The notes under the pieces are model-generated. The model was not told where the DNA came from. It worked only from the letters and a program-made list of their open reading frames with translations, and did not search any database. Shown here piece after piece: positions 1-9,076 of a stretch of 34,812 nt of DNA (the first letter of the stretch is position 1; each line of letters starts with the position of its first letter). Source of the DNA: Sporisorium sorghi. Taxonomy: Eukaryota > Basidiomycota > Ustilaginomycetes > Ustilaginales > Ustilaginaceae. The DNA is taken from NCBI GenBank assembly GCA_023212695.1, contig JALCCG010000225.1, forward strand, positions 1-34,812, written 5' to 3'. Position numbers and translations under genes: made by a program.

Positions 1-11
1 CCCTTCGCAAA

Positions 12-12
<1 letters not shown>

Positions 13-43
<31 letters not shown>

Positions 44-108
44 AAACCCTCCAAACCCGGGTTTGGCAACTTTGCCCCCCCCTTTTCAACCCAGCCAAAG
101 GGTTTTTT

Positions 109-150
<42 letters not shown>
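13..150. repeat. A28 ... T40 fold-back with central palindrome
   Basis: A run of 28 A (13-40) and a run of 40 T (111-150) lie in inverted orientation about 70 nt apart. Between them is a perfect 16-bp palindrome CCAAACCCGGGTTTGG (51-66), followed by a C9 run and imperfectly matching CCAAAGGG text. The whole block could fold into a long A:T hairpin. Homopolymers this long are error-prone in sequencing, so exact lengths are uncertain and an assembly artefact is possible. Confidence 0.75.
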
Positions 151-898
151 CCGACCTGCAGGACGCGATGCAAAAATTAGAAAACGCCAAGGGAAAATTC
201 AGCCGAACTGGTCCATCTTCACTCATTCGCTGTGTGACGGCATCAGGCGACGACCGAACGCGCTTGTGCAGCAGCAGCAGCCAGCGAGCATCACAAGTGG
301 GGGTATTTTCCATGCGATTTGTCGCTGTCTGAACAGCAAGCACGCTCGGCGAAGTTCTGTGTGCTGCACTCAGACTGCGCGCTTCCGACGTTGGCGTCGA
401 GCTGGCACAACGCCCATCCTCCCCTTGCCGCTTTATCGACCGACCAGCAATGGAACAACAAGGAGCGAATATCAGGCTACTTGGCGTCGTTGCTGATTAC
501 AAGCCGACCATCGACCGTCGATCGTCGAACGTCTTCGATCGAAGGGAAGAAGGACAGCGTGGGGGAAGAGAGTCGCAGTGCAGAGATCACGCGGACCGCA
601 AGCATGGTGCATCTGCATGCACAGCCGCTTGGACCTTGCTTGGCAATAAAAAACCACAAGGTCGAGCTGAATCGGAGGTTTTGCGCAGCGCTTGTTCGGA
701 TAGCCTCCGACGGTATGGTCGTCGCCTTCCTTCGGACTCTTTCCTACAAACAGCTTCGATAGGAAGTAGACCGACACGTGACCTCGAGAGGATCGACACA
801 GCCGAGATCGGCGAATTTTTGAGAGCAGAAATTTGACGGGTTCACAGCGGGTTCACAGAAATTCACCATGTCACTCGGCAGATCAGTTTAGTTTTTTC

Positions 899-932
899 TT
901 TTTTTTTTTTTTTGTTTTTTTTTTTTTTTTTT
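899..932. repeat. poly-T tract (T15-G-T18)
   Basis: Thirty-three T interrupted by a single G at 914, in the region downstream of the SPP gene. It is one of about ten long A/T homopolymers in the window, all outside coding sequence. Confidence 0.85.
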
Positions 933-1233
933 GAGACTCGATTCGCGTGCCTTTGCATCGGTTTCGGCTGGGCCGTCGGCATTGCCATGTTGTCTGACAC
1001 CAGGATGGCCCTAAAGAGACGCACTGGCGGATCAAAGAATAGCCGCATTTCCGTTGTACCGAAGAACAGTGCTCGACAAGAGCCAACGTCGAAAAGGCGG
1101 AATGCATCCGGACCGGACAGGCCCAACGTGTCACACCTCTCAGCTTGTGTCTCATCGGCATCGCTCTTTGAGGATGGTCAGCTGAAGCCAAAGCTCTTTG
1201 CATTGCTTAGAATGTATCTGCGGGTGCTTCTGC

Positions 1234-2445
1234 TCACTCCTTCTTGACTGACGACTTGCGACTGGACCGTCTGGGAGCAGGCTTGGAAGCCTTGTTGTTC
1301 TTGCTGTCCTCCTCCTCCTCCTCCTCGCCGTCAGTCCAGTTCCAAACCTGCTTGAACTCGCCACGAAGCGCAGCCGTCAAAAACACAGCACCCGTGCACG
1401 CAGGGCTCAGGTAGAGCAGCGCCGGTTGCGCAGCCTTGAAAAAGTGCATCACGCCCATCGTCGTTGCAAGTCCACCCACGTATGCAGCCAGCGTAGCCTT
1501 GAAGTAGGGCTTGTCAAACCGAGTGTACCTCTTCGTGAAGCTGGTTGAGGGCTTGGCCTCGCTCGCCACGAGCTGGTCGTATCGCAGTGCAAGCGCGACA
1601 AAGATGCCGGGGATCACGATGTCTCCCAATCCAAGCATGGTGAATTGCAGCTTAGGAAGCGGCTCGCGAGCTTGCAGCGCCAACAAGGCCTCGATGATGT
1701 TCTTGGGCCACACGATCTTGATGGGTGCATCAAAGTTGCGTGCGACCGACACCATGACGGGCGTAGCAAACACCCAAAAGATGTCGTACACGAACAGACC
1801 TCCGAGCATGATGGCGCCGGTGCGGAACGAGTCGAGCGACATGAGTGCAATGGCGTTGAGCGACAGGGAGAGTGCGAGCAGGTTGCTGATGATCCAGTTC
1901 TTGGTCACCAGGTACACCCCGACCAGCAGAGCCGAAACAGCCACAAGCGCCACATCGACTGTGGTAAAGGAGAGCTTGAAGATACGGCCCTGTCCACGCT
2001 GATCCAGGTGAAGTCGGAAGTTGGGCAGCTTCTTCCACAGCTCACGACCGACCACTCGGCGTGAGATGGAGACGAGTGCCTGACTGAGGGCGAGGCAGCC
2101 CACGAATCCAAAGTAGAAGCTGAGCAGCAGGTTGACGTACTTCTTGTTGAGGTACTTGAAGATGAGAAACAAGCCGAAGAGAACGGCCGAGCCCATGATG
2201 GGGAACCACATGGCATCCGACGACGTCACCTTTTCCTCGTCGCCGTCCGAATCCGAATCCGAATCCGAGTCCGAGTCGAACTCATCCGAGTCTTTGTCGG
2301 CATTGCGCTTCTTCTTGGCGGCTTTGAGCAGGTCTCGAGTGGTTTTTGGCGTCTTGAGGGAGGAAAAGGAGCCAAAGTAGATCGGAGCCACCGCGCCGGC
2401 CATGAGCACGCCGTAGGCGATGAAGAGGTCTCTGTCGTTCGACAT
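1234..2445 (-). CDS. signal peptide peptidase (presenilin-type intramembrane aspartyl protease)
   Basis: 403 aa, single exon. The family cleaves signal-peptide remnants and type II membrane proteins inside the ER membrane. All three hallmark motifs are visible: YD in VYDIFWVF (catalytic Asp about 221), GxGD in MLGLGDIVIP (catalytic Asp about 275) and PAL in QPALLYLSP (about 341-343). They sit in a polytopic hydrophobic protein with about nine membrane segments. An N-terminal helix is followed by an acidic Ser/Asp loop (about residues 50-75), then the remaining helices. The tail after about residue 370 is charged, Glu-rich then Lys/Arg-rich, and faces the cytosol in this family. The start has A at -3. 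The gene diverges from the DnaJ gene across a 1.3-kb promoter region. The family call is firm; substrates are unknown. Confidence 0.95.
   Translation of the reverse strand: MSNDRDLFIAYGVLMAGAVAPIYFGSFSSLKTPKTTRDLLKAAKKKRNADKDSDEFDSDSDSDSDSDGDEEKVTSSDAMWFPIMGSAVLFGLFLIFKYLNKKYVNLLLSFYFGFVGCLALSQALVSISRRVVGRELWKKLPNFRLHLDQRGQGRIFKLSFTTVDVALVAVSALLVGVYLVTKNWIISNLLALSLSLNAIALMSLDSFRTGAIMLGGLFVYDIFWVFATPVMVSVARNFDAPIKIVWPKNIIEALLALQAREPLPKLQFTMLGLGDIVIPGIFVALALRYDQLVASEAKPSTSFTKRYTRFDKPYFKATLAAYVGGLATTMGVMHFFKAAQPALLYLSPACTGAVFLTAALRGEFKQVWNWTDGEEEEEEDSKNNKASKPAPRRSSRKSSVKKE
2245..2280. repeat. hexanucleotide microsatellite inside the SPP gene
   Basis: Tandem TCCGAA/TCCGAG units on the plus strand encode alternating Asp-Ser on the minus strand, in the acidic loop between the first membrane segments of the signal peptide peptidase. 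The repeat keeps the frame, so copy-number change would alter loop length without breaking the protein. Confidence 0.8.
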
Positions 2446-3269
2446 GGTTGTGGATGATGTCGACTGTGACGGCGCTTGAAGGTTTGTGAGAGTCGATGGT
2501 GGTACGAGAAGAAGAGTAGAGCTTTTTATGTGACGTCCAGTCTTACAAGAGCGTCGACTCGAAGTCCGCTGCCGCGAAGTGGCTACGTGTCGAGATGAAG
2601 CCCGAGAGTGGGTGGCCTATGCACAGTAATGAACCGAGAGCGCAGTGCTGATCAATGATCGAAGCAGTTGGAGAGAGAGAGCACTTCCGAGTCGAGGCGT
2701 TGCGGGCCGAATGAGAGCGAGTCCAAGAGGAAGGTCCGAGCCGTAGGTGGTGAAGCGTGTGATTGACTGACAGCAACTGACAGCGCTTGCTTCAAGGAGA
2801 AAGTGCGGCTTCAAGAGACCAACAGCAGCGCAACGCGACAAAAGATCTTCGAGACGTGCAAGCCGTGCTGATTTTTTCTTTGCCGTTTGTTAGACTGTGG
2901 CTTCAGATCGGGATCGGGGCCAGAATTTGCGAGCAATGAGCCGATAAATGCAACTTTCGACAGAGAAAACGCTGGAAAAGTGCCGATGCACCGGTTTGAC
3001 GCGATGGAAGCCTTTGGAAGGTCGTGCGGCTCTGAGCGTTGACAGCCACAGTTTCAACTCGTCCCTTTCTTGCACTTCCAGACGAGACTCGAAGCGGCTA
3101 TCGAAAAGCATGAACCCTTGTCTTTGCTTTGTCTTTGCGCAGCAGAATCGATTCTTCAAGGCTTCGTCAGCAGCCTTCTCAAAGCTTTGGAAGCAGAATC
3201 ACACTTTGATGAGCTGATTGAAAGGATGGAGTGCCGCTGCTGGTTTCGCTATCTCGTCGGGCATTTTGA

Positions 3270-3303
3270 TTTTTTTTTTATCGCAAAAAAAAAAAAAAAA
3301 AAA
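3270..3303. repeat. T10-loop-A19 hairpin
   Basis: Ten T (3270-3279), the five-base loop ATCGC, then 19 A (3285-3303). This gives a potential ten-pair A:T hairpin about 440 bp upstream of the DnaJ start. It may act as a nucleosome-excluding poly(dA:dT) promoter element, which is an inference. Confidence 0.7.
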
Positions 3304-3313
3304 CGTGTGGAAT

Positions 3314-3321
3314 TTCAAGAA
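3314..3321. promoter_or_regulatory. candidate heat shock element TTCAAGAA
   Basis: Two inverted units with correct two-base spacing (TTC-AA-GAA), flanked by further GAA and TTC triplets at off-spacing. It lies about 430 bp upstream of the DnaJ start codon. Hsf1 control of Ydj1-type genes is well known in fungi, but two units are weak evidence because such octamers occur by chance. Confidence 0.25.
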
Positions 3322-3746
3322 GTTCGTGGTGCGCTGCTGTTGCGCAGTGAAAATGACTTTGCTGCTTTTCTCCGCAGCGTGTGTGTCGCTCGACTCTTTC
3401 TGCTTTGCCGCTCCAACACTTTTTTTTTGGGGGGTTCAACGAGTCTCTGTGTCGATTATCAATCCATCTTCCGCTCTCACTTCTCACCATCATCCTCAAA
3501 GCGAACGAGCGGATCACTTGATCTTCAGTCGCATACCTTTCCTCGATCTCTTCAAAAGCGCTGTCATCGAGTCAGTCGCATTCTACGACCCTTCTATCAG
3601 CTCTCGAGAGCTCACTCGGTCGTCCTCTTCAACTCACAGCGATCATCTTCAGTCGCCATTAGTCTCGACTCTTTCGTTCACTCCGATAGCCAATCCGCAG
3701 GCATCACCACTTCCCTCGACCTCTTCCCGCATACCCAATCTCCACC

Positions 3747-5071
3747 ATGGTCAAGGAGACAAAGTTCTACGACCTCCTCGAGGTTCCCCCCACCGCTTCC
3801 GAGGCCGAGCTCAAAAAGTAAGTATACCTCAATGCTGCTCAAGCTTAGGCATTGAAGCAAAAACGAGTCAGTTGCTGACAATCTGTTTGAATCGCATTCC
3901 GTTTTCACTCCGCAGGGCCTACCGAAAGAAGGCATTGAAGGAGCACCCAGACAAGGGCGGTGATCCCGAAAAGTTCAAGTCCATCACTGCAGCATACGAA
4001 ATCCTCTCGGATCCCGAGAAGCGCGACCTCTATGACCGATTCGGCGAGCAGGGTCTCGAAGGCGGAGGAATGGGCGGTGGCATGGACCCCCAGGACCTCT
4101 TCTCCCAGCTCTTTGGTGGCGGTGGCGGCGGCTTCTTCGGCGGTGGAGGCGGACGTCCCCGTGGTCCTCGCAAGGGCAAGGACCTCGTCCACCGTGTCAA
4201 GGTCTCGCTCGAGGATCTCTACCACGGCAAGGTCACCAAGCTTGCGCTGCAGAAGCACGTCCTCTGCAAAAAGTGCGACGGTCGCGGTGGCAAGGAAGGC
4301 GCCGTCAGGACGTGCGGTGGATGCAACGGTCAAGGTATCAAGGTCGTCCTCCGCCAGCTCGGTCCCATGGTGCAGCAGATGCAGCAGACCTGTCCCGAGT
4401 GCCAGGGTCAGGGTGAGATCATCAACGCCAAGGACCGCTGCAAGGAGTGCAACGGCAAAAAGATCAACCAGGAGCGCAAGGTGCTCGAGGTTCGCATCGA
4501 CAAGGGCATGGAGGACGGCCAGCAGATCACCTTCAAGGAGGAGGCCGACCAAGCGCCCAACACCATCCCAGGCGACGTGGTGATTGTCATTGACGAGAAG
4601 CCGCACCCGCGCTTCAAGCGCAGAAAGAACGACCTTTTCATTGACGTCGAGGTCGACCTGCTCACAGCGCTCGCGGGCGGAAAGATCCTCATCGAGCACC
4701 TCGACGACCACGCTCTGTCGGTCGAGATCCCCGCCGGCGAGGTCATCAAGCCTGGTGATGTCAAGGTGCTTCGTGGCCAAGGTATGCCCAGCTACCGACA
4801 CCACGAGCTCGGCGACCTCTACGTCCACCTCAGCGTCGCCTTCCCCGAGACCATCGATGTCGAAAACATCCCCTTGCTCGAAAAGGCGCTCCCACCACGC
4901 AACGCGCTGCCCAAGACCAAGAAGGAGATCGATGTCGAAGACGTTCAGATGGACGACCTCGACGAGCGCGAGGCGCGCAACGCCAGGCCCAACGGCGCTG
5001 CCCACCCTGGCATGGACGACGATGACGAGGATGGCCAGGGTGCAAGCAATATCCAGTGTGCCCAGAGCTAA
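3747..5071 (+). CDS. YDJ1: type I DnaJ/Hsp40 co-chaperone (Ydj1/Mas5 class)
   Basis: Spliced CDS 3747-3817 joined to 3916-5071, 408 aa. The protein stimulates Hsp70 ATPase activity and delivers unfolded clients in the cytosol. Domains in order are: J domain (1-70) with the HPD motif at 34-36; Gly/Phe-rich linker with GGGGGFFGGGGG (about 95-120); a zinc domain (about 140-205) with four CxxCxGxG-type repeats beginning CKKCDGRG, CGGCNGQG, CPECQGQG and CKECNGKK; the C-terminal substrate domains; and a final CAQS, which is a CaaX box implying farnesylation as in Ydj1. The start was chosen for the perfect CCACCATGG context and the MVKETKFYDLLEV N-terminus typical of the family. Splicing restores LKK-AYRKKALKEHPD exactly. 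The symbol refers to the yeast counterpart. Confidence 0.97.
3818..3915 (+). other. spliceosomal intron in the DnaJ gene
   Basis: 98 nt, donor GTAAGT at 3818, branch site GTTGCTGAC with A at 3878 (37 nt before the acceptor), and pyrimidine-rich acceptor CCGCAG ending at 3915. It splits a Lys codon after two bases within helix II of the J domain. Removing it joins the two halves in frame. Confidence 0.95.
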
Positions 5072-5744
5072 ATGTCGCGCTGTTTTGCTTGTATCATTTT
5101 TGTCGTATCAGAGTCATGTTCGTTCTTGCAACGTAGAATCAGTTGTTCTCAGCAGTCAGAGACTCCAGTATCACCGCTTGCTCGATGAGATTTCGACGCG
5201 AGGGGTTGTGGTTGTTCCGCAAGTCGTTGAGCTGTGCGGCGAAAGTTCGATCGTGTTGAATCCGCAAAGGACGGCGACGTTTACAATCGACCATGAGGCA
5301 AGTGAGGCAAGACCAGATGTGGGCGGAACGCTTCCAGCCGCCAGTAGCGCAGATCAGATTGTCCAAGTTTGCTCACAACCTCTTGATCGTCGTTACACGT
5401 TGCATCATCAGCACACTGCGGGTAAACCGACAACGCTCTGATCCTCGCTGCTTGCCGTTGGAGCCACGCATCGACAACCGCCTGGCTCAAGGATGTGGGG
5501 AAGCATCTCACATTCTCGCCTTGTGTTAACCTCATGGTGTCGCCAACCGAGTCTCGGTTCCTACACACGGCCATGCTCACGATCAAGGCGAGCACTGCTC
5601 ATCGCATTGAAAATGAAAGCTCTTAGGCGCTTTGATACTACTAACGAGACATTCAATGCGAACAGAGACACAATTCAAACGGAGTGAGAAGTGCAAACAA
5701 TATGCCATTCCTCTGTCCGGGATCGCTTCCTCGCCGAACGAGCA
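5072..5744. other. convergent intergenic region
   Basis: 673 bp between the 3' ends of the DnaJ and alpha-glucosidase genes. It should hold both 3' UTRs and poly(A) sites. I see no gene, repeat or RNA in it. Confidence 0.6.
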
Positions 5745-8700
5745 TCACGACCAGGAGATGGTCCAGTCGCCGCTCAGATCCACACCCAGATCCGTCACAT
5801 TGAGCAACGACCTCCCCTCGTCCCAGCTGAACCTCGTCTCGTTCCCGCCAATCCTGACCCAACTCGGCTTCTGCTTCACATCCAACACCACAACATACCC
5901 CAGCGCCTGACTCGGCTTAAACTCGCCCTCCAGCTGCCCACTAACCGCCGACCCATTCGTCGCCGAAACCGTCAGCGTCGAATTGGGCGTCGGGGCAGGC
6001 GTCGCGCCGTCGTCGAGGTAAAACTGCTGCCTAGCCTGGCCTTGATCGTCCAAATTGACCACAAGACCGTACGGCGACTGCGCGGTCTCGTACACCGTAT
6101 ACGCCGGCTGCGAGTGCGTGAGCAGCACCCGTCCAGGTCGGAGGTGCACGTTGATGGTCGACAGCGGTGCGGGGACGGAAACGTTCTTGTTGTACTCGAC
6201 ATCGAGCGCTTCGTACGTAAAGATGTTGCGCCATTTCCCACCGGCGTCGGGGAACAGCGCCTTGACTTCCGTCACATTCGGCTCGAGCACAGGGCTGACC
6301 AGCACATCATCGCCAAGCAAGAACTGGTGCGCGTAGTCCTTCGTCTGCTCGAACACGTCCGGGAACTCGTACCAGAGCGCCCTGACCGCCGGCTCGCCGC
6401 TCACACTCGCCCGAGCCAGATGCGAGTACAGCGACGGCAGGATCTCGTACCTCTTGCCGATGGCGATCCTCGAAGCGTTGGCCACGGAATCCCACCTAAA
6501 CGGCTCCTGCGCAATAGCACCGATCGTGTTATGGTTCCGCATGAACGGCAAAAACGCCCCCAACTGCATCCACCGGTTGCACAGCTCCTCGTCCGAGTTA
6601 CGGTTGAAACCACAGATATCCGCTCCGACCATATGAATCCCAAAGATCTGGAACTGCAACACGCCGTCGATGGCCTGCGCCATGCCCGCGCCCGCCTTGT
6701 ACGCCTCCTCGCCCGGCAAGATCGTCCACAGCGCATAGTTATCGCCCAGCCAGTGGCCCGTGAACCGCCCCGCGCCCGGGTACGTCGAGCGCGAGATCAG
6801 GAACGGCCGCTCGTTCGGTCGGATCGCACGCAGCGCGTTGTAAAAATGCTGCTCCTCCAGCGTCCCGTCGAGATTATGCACGTCGTAGAACGCCCGCTTG
6901 CCGTCGACGCCAACCGCGTCCATGGCGACGGTCTTCTTGTCCAGGTTGGTGTTGAGCGGGCCTTCGCTGATGTGGATCCCGTTGTGGATAGCGTACGGCG
7001 GATTGGAGAGGTAGCGCTGGCTGGTGTTGGCGTAGCGGTAGTCCGGGTCGTTGGGTCCGAACTTGTCCCCACCGTCGTCCTGTCGCTTCGTCAACGCGGC
7101 TTCCGCCTCATGACGCGGTGTGGCGGTGAGCAGCGACCGACGCTGCTGCTGCGAGCCGTCGTTGTTCTGCACGGGTCCTTGTCGGAAAGTGTAGCTGCCG
7201 TTGACCGTGATGTTACCCGAGTCGCCCCACGTAACATTGTCGTACCCTTGCGGCCAGCCCGCCACGCTCGTCGCAGCCGTATACGCCGGTGTGTCGGACA
7301 AATTCGTCCCCGCGCCCGCCGCATTACCCACCACAAAGCTCGACGGCTCGTTCATGTCCAACCAGATGCCCGAAAAGTCGACGATCTCGCTAAAGTTGCG
7401 CACCGCCTCGGTCCACCACTTGGCCGCATTCTTGGCCTGCTGATCCACGAAGCTCGTATACCCAGGCCACACCTCGCCGATGTACTCGGTCCCGTTCCTG
7501 TTCTTGAGGAAAACATCGAGCTCGTCACCCCGCGTACCTGGGAAGTACGTATCGCTCGCATTGGTCGGCGCCTTGGGGATCGCCATGTCGACGATGGGGA
7601 TGTAGTGCTGATGTCCATCCCTCAGCTTCCTTATCATCGCCGCGAACTCCTGTTGCGGGAATCTCTCCGGATCCGTAGTAAAATCGCGGAACTCCTGCAG
7701 GTAGTCGATATCGTTCCACTGCACCTCGAGCGGGATGTTGTGCGCCCTCATCGCATCAATGACGGCTTGCGTCTCCGAAACGTTATTGTAGCCCCAACGA
7801 CACAGGTGGAAGCCGTACGACCAGTACGGGTGGATCACGGGGTTGCCGATGAAGTTGACGTACTGCTGGATGGCCGCACTGGGGGTGTTGGCCCCTTCCA
7901 CCGTGTCACCGGACGTGAAGCGCAGATCCAGCGTACCGCCGATGGCGCGGTACTGGATCACCCCGCGTCGCAGCAGCACGTCCATCCCCGCCGTATTCTG
8001 CATCGACACGGTATGCGATCGCACCTTGCCATCGCTCCCGCGCCTCGCTTCGAGATACACAGGGTGGTAGCCGTACATGTTACTGTCGACAGGTGTGCCC
8101 GCATCGAGCGTGAAAAACGGCTGCAGCGTCTCGTCCGGATCCCGCCTAAAGCTGCCCGTGACATACTCGCCGAGACCATACACGTTCGCCCCCGCCGGCA
8201 GCGCAGACGAGAGCTGCAGATACTGGTTCTCAAACACCATAGCGTGGCTGGGCATCGCCGTCGTGTTGCGCTTCGTGTCGCTCGTCACGCCCTTCATCCC
8301 CTCCTCGTACGTCGGGATGTTGCCCGCGCGCGTGTCAAAGATCACATCGCCCGATGTCTTGCGCTCCACCCAGAACGCCCATCCACTGTTGGACTGGGTG
8401 CCGTTCTCCGCCGTGTGCCGGAACACCAAGTCGCTCTCCTCCGCCGTAGCCCCATCTTTGACCTCAGCAGGGTCGTCCGAAGGCCGATCGTAAATCAGCC
8501 CGTTCGGCAGCTGGTACTGCTGCCGGGCCGTGTCGTAGACGTGCACGTGCAGCCGGTGCTTGGTTTCGTAGACGACCGCGAGCGTCAGGTTGGCAATGTC
8601 GACGCCGTACGCGTTACACGCTGCACCTGCGAGCGTGAGGTTTGCGGTCAAGCCGTGCGGCGATGTCTTGGGGCTGCCGACGAGCTGGTACCCCGGGCAG

Positions 8701-8873
8701 GTGGTTACGTTGAACGAGGGGGTGATGTAGGATTCGGTGTTGTTCGGGTCTCGAACTTGGAGGACGTTGGTCTCGAGCTGGTGTGAGAAGATCGACGAGG
8801 GGAGGGCGAAGGTTGAGAAGAAGGTGAGGGCGGCTAGCAGAGGCGCTAGTGACGCCGCCTTTGTGAGACGCAT
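5745..8873 (-). CDS. secreted GH31 alpha-glucosidase
   Basis: 1042 aa, single exon. The enzyme releases glucose from non-reducing ends of maltose, malto-oligosaccharides or starch. The N-terminus (MRLTKAASLAPLLAALTFF...) is a clear signal peptide, and the protein has many Asn-X-Ser/Thr sites, so it is probably extracellular or wall-bound. The GH31 barrel carries the nucleophile Asp506 in IWLDMNEPSSF, the acid/base Asp711 in GHWLGDN, plus WNDIDYL and RSTYPGAGR motifs. An N-terminal beta domain and C-terminal beta domains flank the barrel, and the size fits the fungal AgdA-like group. A low-complexity loop after the nucleophile contains the dibasic pairs RR and KR (596-597). The start has AAA before ATG. 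A TATA-like box and GCGGGG motifs lie upstream. Isomaltose versus maltose preference cannot be read from sequence. Confidence 0.95.
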   Translation of the reverse strand: MRLTKAASLAPLLAALTFFSTFALPSSIFSHQLETNVLQVRDPNNTESYITPSFNVTTCPGYQLVGSPKTSPHGLTANLTLAGAACNAYGVDIANLTLAVVYETKHRLHVHVYDTARQQYQLPNGLIYDRPSDDPAEVKDGATAEESDLVFRHTAENGTQSNSGWAFWVERKTSGDVIFDTRAGNIPTYEEGMKGVTSDTKRNTTAMPSHAMVFENQYLQLSSALPAGANVYGLGEYVTGSFRRDPDETLQPFFTLDAGTPVDSNMYGYHPVYLEARRGSDGKVRSHTVSMQNTAGMDVLLRRGVIQYRAIGGTLDLRFTSGDTVEGANTPSAAIQQYVNFIGNPVIHPYWSYGFHLCRWGYNNVSETQAVIDAMRAHNIPLEVQWNDIDYLQEFRDFTTDPERFPQQEFAAMIRKLRDGHQHYIPIVDMAIPKAPTNASDTYFPGTRGDELDVFLKNRNGTEYIGEVWPGYTSFVDQQAKNAAKWWTEAVRNFSEIVDFSGIWLDMNEPSSFVVGNAAGAGTNLSDTPAYTAATSVAGWPQGYDNVTWGDSGNITVNGSYTFRQGPVQNNDGSQQQRRSLLTATPRHEAEAALTKRQDDGGDKFGPNDPDYRYANTSQRYLSNPPYAIHNGIHISEGPLNTNLDKKTVAMDAVGVDGKRAFYDVHNLDGTLEEQHFYNALRAIRPNERPFLISRSTYPGAGRFTGHWLGDNYALWTILPGEEAYKAGAGMAQAIDGVLQFQIFGIHMVGADICGFNRNSDEELCNRWMQLGAFLPFMRNHNTIGAIAQEPFRWDSVANASRIAIGKRYEILPSLYSHLARASVSGEPAVRALWYEFPDVFEQTKDYAHQFLLGDDVLVSPVLEPNVTEVKALFPDAGGKWRNIFTYEALDVEYNKNVSVPAPLSTINVHLRPGRVLLTHSQPAYTVYETAQSPYGLVVNLDDQGQARQQFYLDDGATPAPTPNSTLTVSATNGSAVSGQLEGEFKPSQALGYVVVLDVKQKPSWVRIGGNETRFSWDEGRSLLNVTDLGVDLSGDWTISWS

Positions 8874-8952
8874 TTTGGGGAAGAGTGTTCAGCTCTGTGG
8901 GAAATGAGGCCGATGTTGGGTCGTCGATGGTGTGAGCGAGAAAGAGGCTGGT

Positions 8953-8962
8953 CTATTTAAAC
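8953..8962 (-). promoter_or_regulatory. TATA-like box of the alpha-glucosidase gene
   Basis: The minus strand reads GTTTAAATAG here, about 80 nt upstream of the ATG at 8873. This is a plausible TATA element with a short 5' UTR between. No transcript data support it. Confidence 0.4.
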
Positions 8963-9033
8963 GAATCAGAGCTGGTCAAACACATCGAGCGGGAAGGACT
9001 TGCTAGTACCTCCGCTTGAGCCCTACGTGGAAA

Positions 9034-9076
9034 GCGGGGTTCAGAGCGGGGCTCCATGGCCAAAGCGCAAGCGGGG
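9034..9076. promoter_or_regulatory. cluster of three GCGGGG (Mig1/CreA-type) motifs
   Basis: GCGGGG occurs at 9034-9039, 9046-9051 and 9071-9076. It matches the SYGGRG site of fungal carbon catabolite repressors, and the cluster lies 160-205 bp upstream of the alpha-glucosidase start. Additional matches lie at about 9320 (GTGGGG) and 9924 (GCGGGG). Glucose repression of a starch- or maltose-degrading enzyme makes biological sense, but the motif is short and its role here is inferred. Confidence 0.4.

Larger units (their letters stand above)
1..1233. other. gene-free left flank (3' side of the SPP gene)
   Basis: I see no protein gene I can support. The open frames here are short, overlap on both strands, partly encode poly-Phe or poly-Lys from homopolymers, and resemble no family. 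The stretch holds two large A/T homopolymer blocks (listed separately), a short direct repeat GGGTTCACAG at 838-847 and 849-858, and presumably the 3' UTR of the minus-strand gene that ends at 1234. Confidence 0.6.
2446..3746. other. divergent promoter region between SPP and DnaJ genes
   Basis: 1.3 kb without a credible gene. The open frame that runs through 3218-3746 into the DnaJ gene is pyrimidine-rich leader rather than coding sequence. The region holds a T10/A19 hairpin (3270-3303), a two-unit heat-shock-like site (3314-3321), a copy of the word TGTTGGTCTC on the minus strand (2815-2824), and a CT-rich stretch (about 3440-3746) typical of fungal 5' UTRs. CAGCAACTGACAGCG and similar GACTGAC words occur near 2763-2785. 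Confidence 0.6.

Noticed and set aside
3905..5005. 366-codon minus-strand open frame opposite the DnaJ gene
   Set aside because: Antisense shadow with repetitive Leu/Asp/Val translation; the plus strand has a firm DnaJ protein.
5691..8786. 1031-codon plus-strand open frame
   Set aside because: It is the antisense shadow of the alpha-glucosidase; Arg/Val/His-rich translation with no family features.
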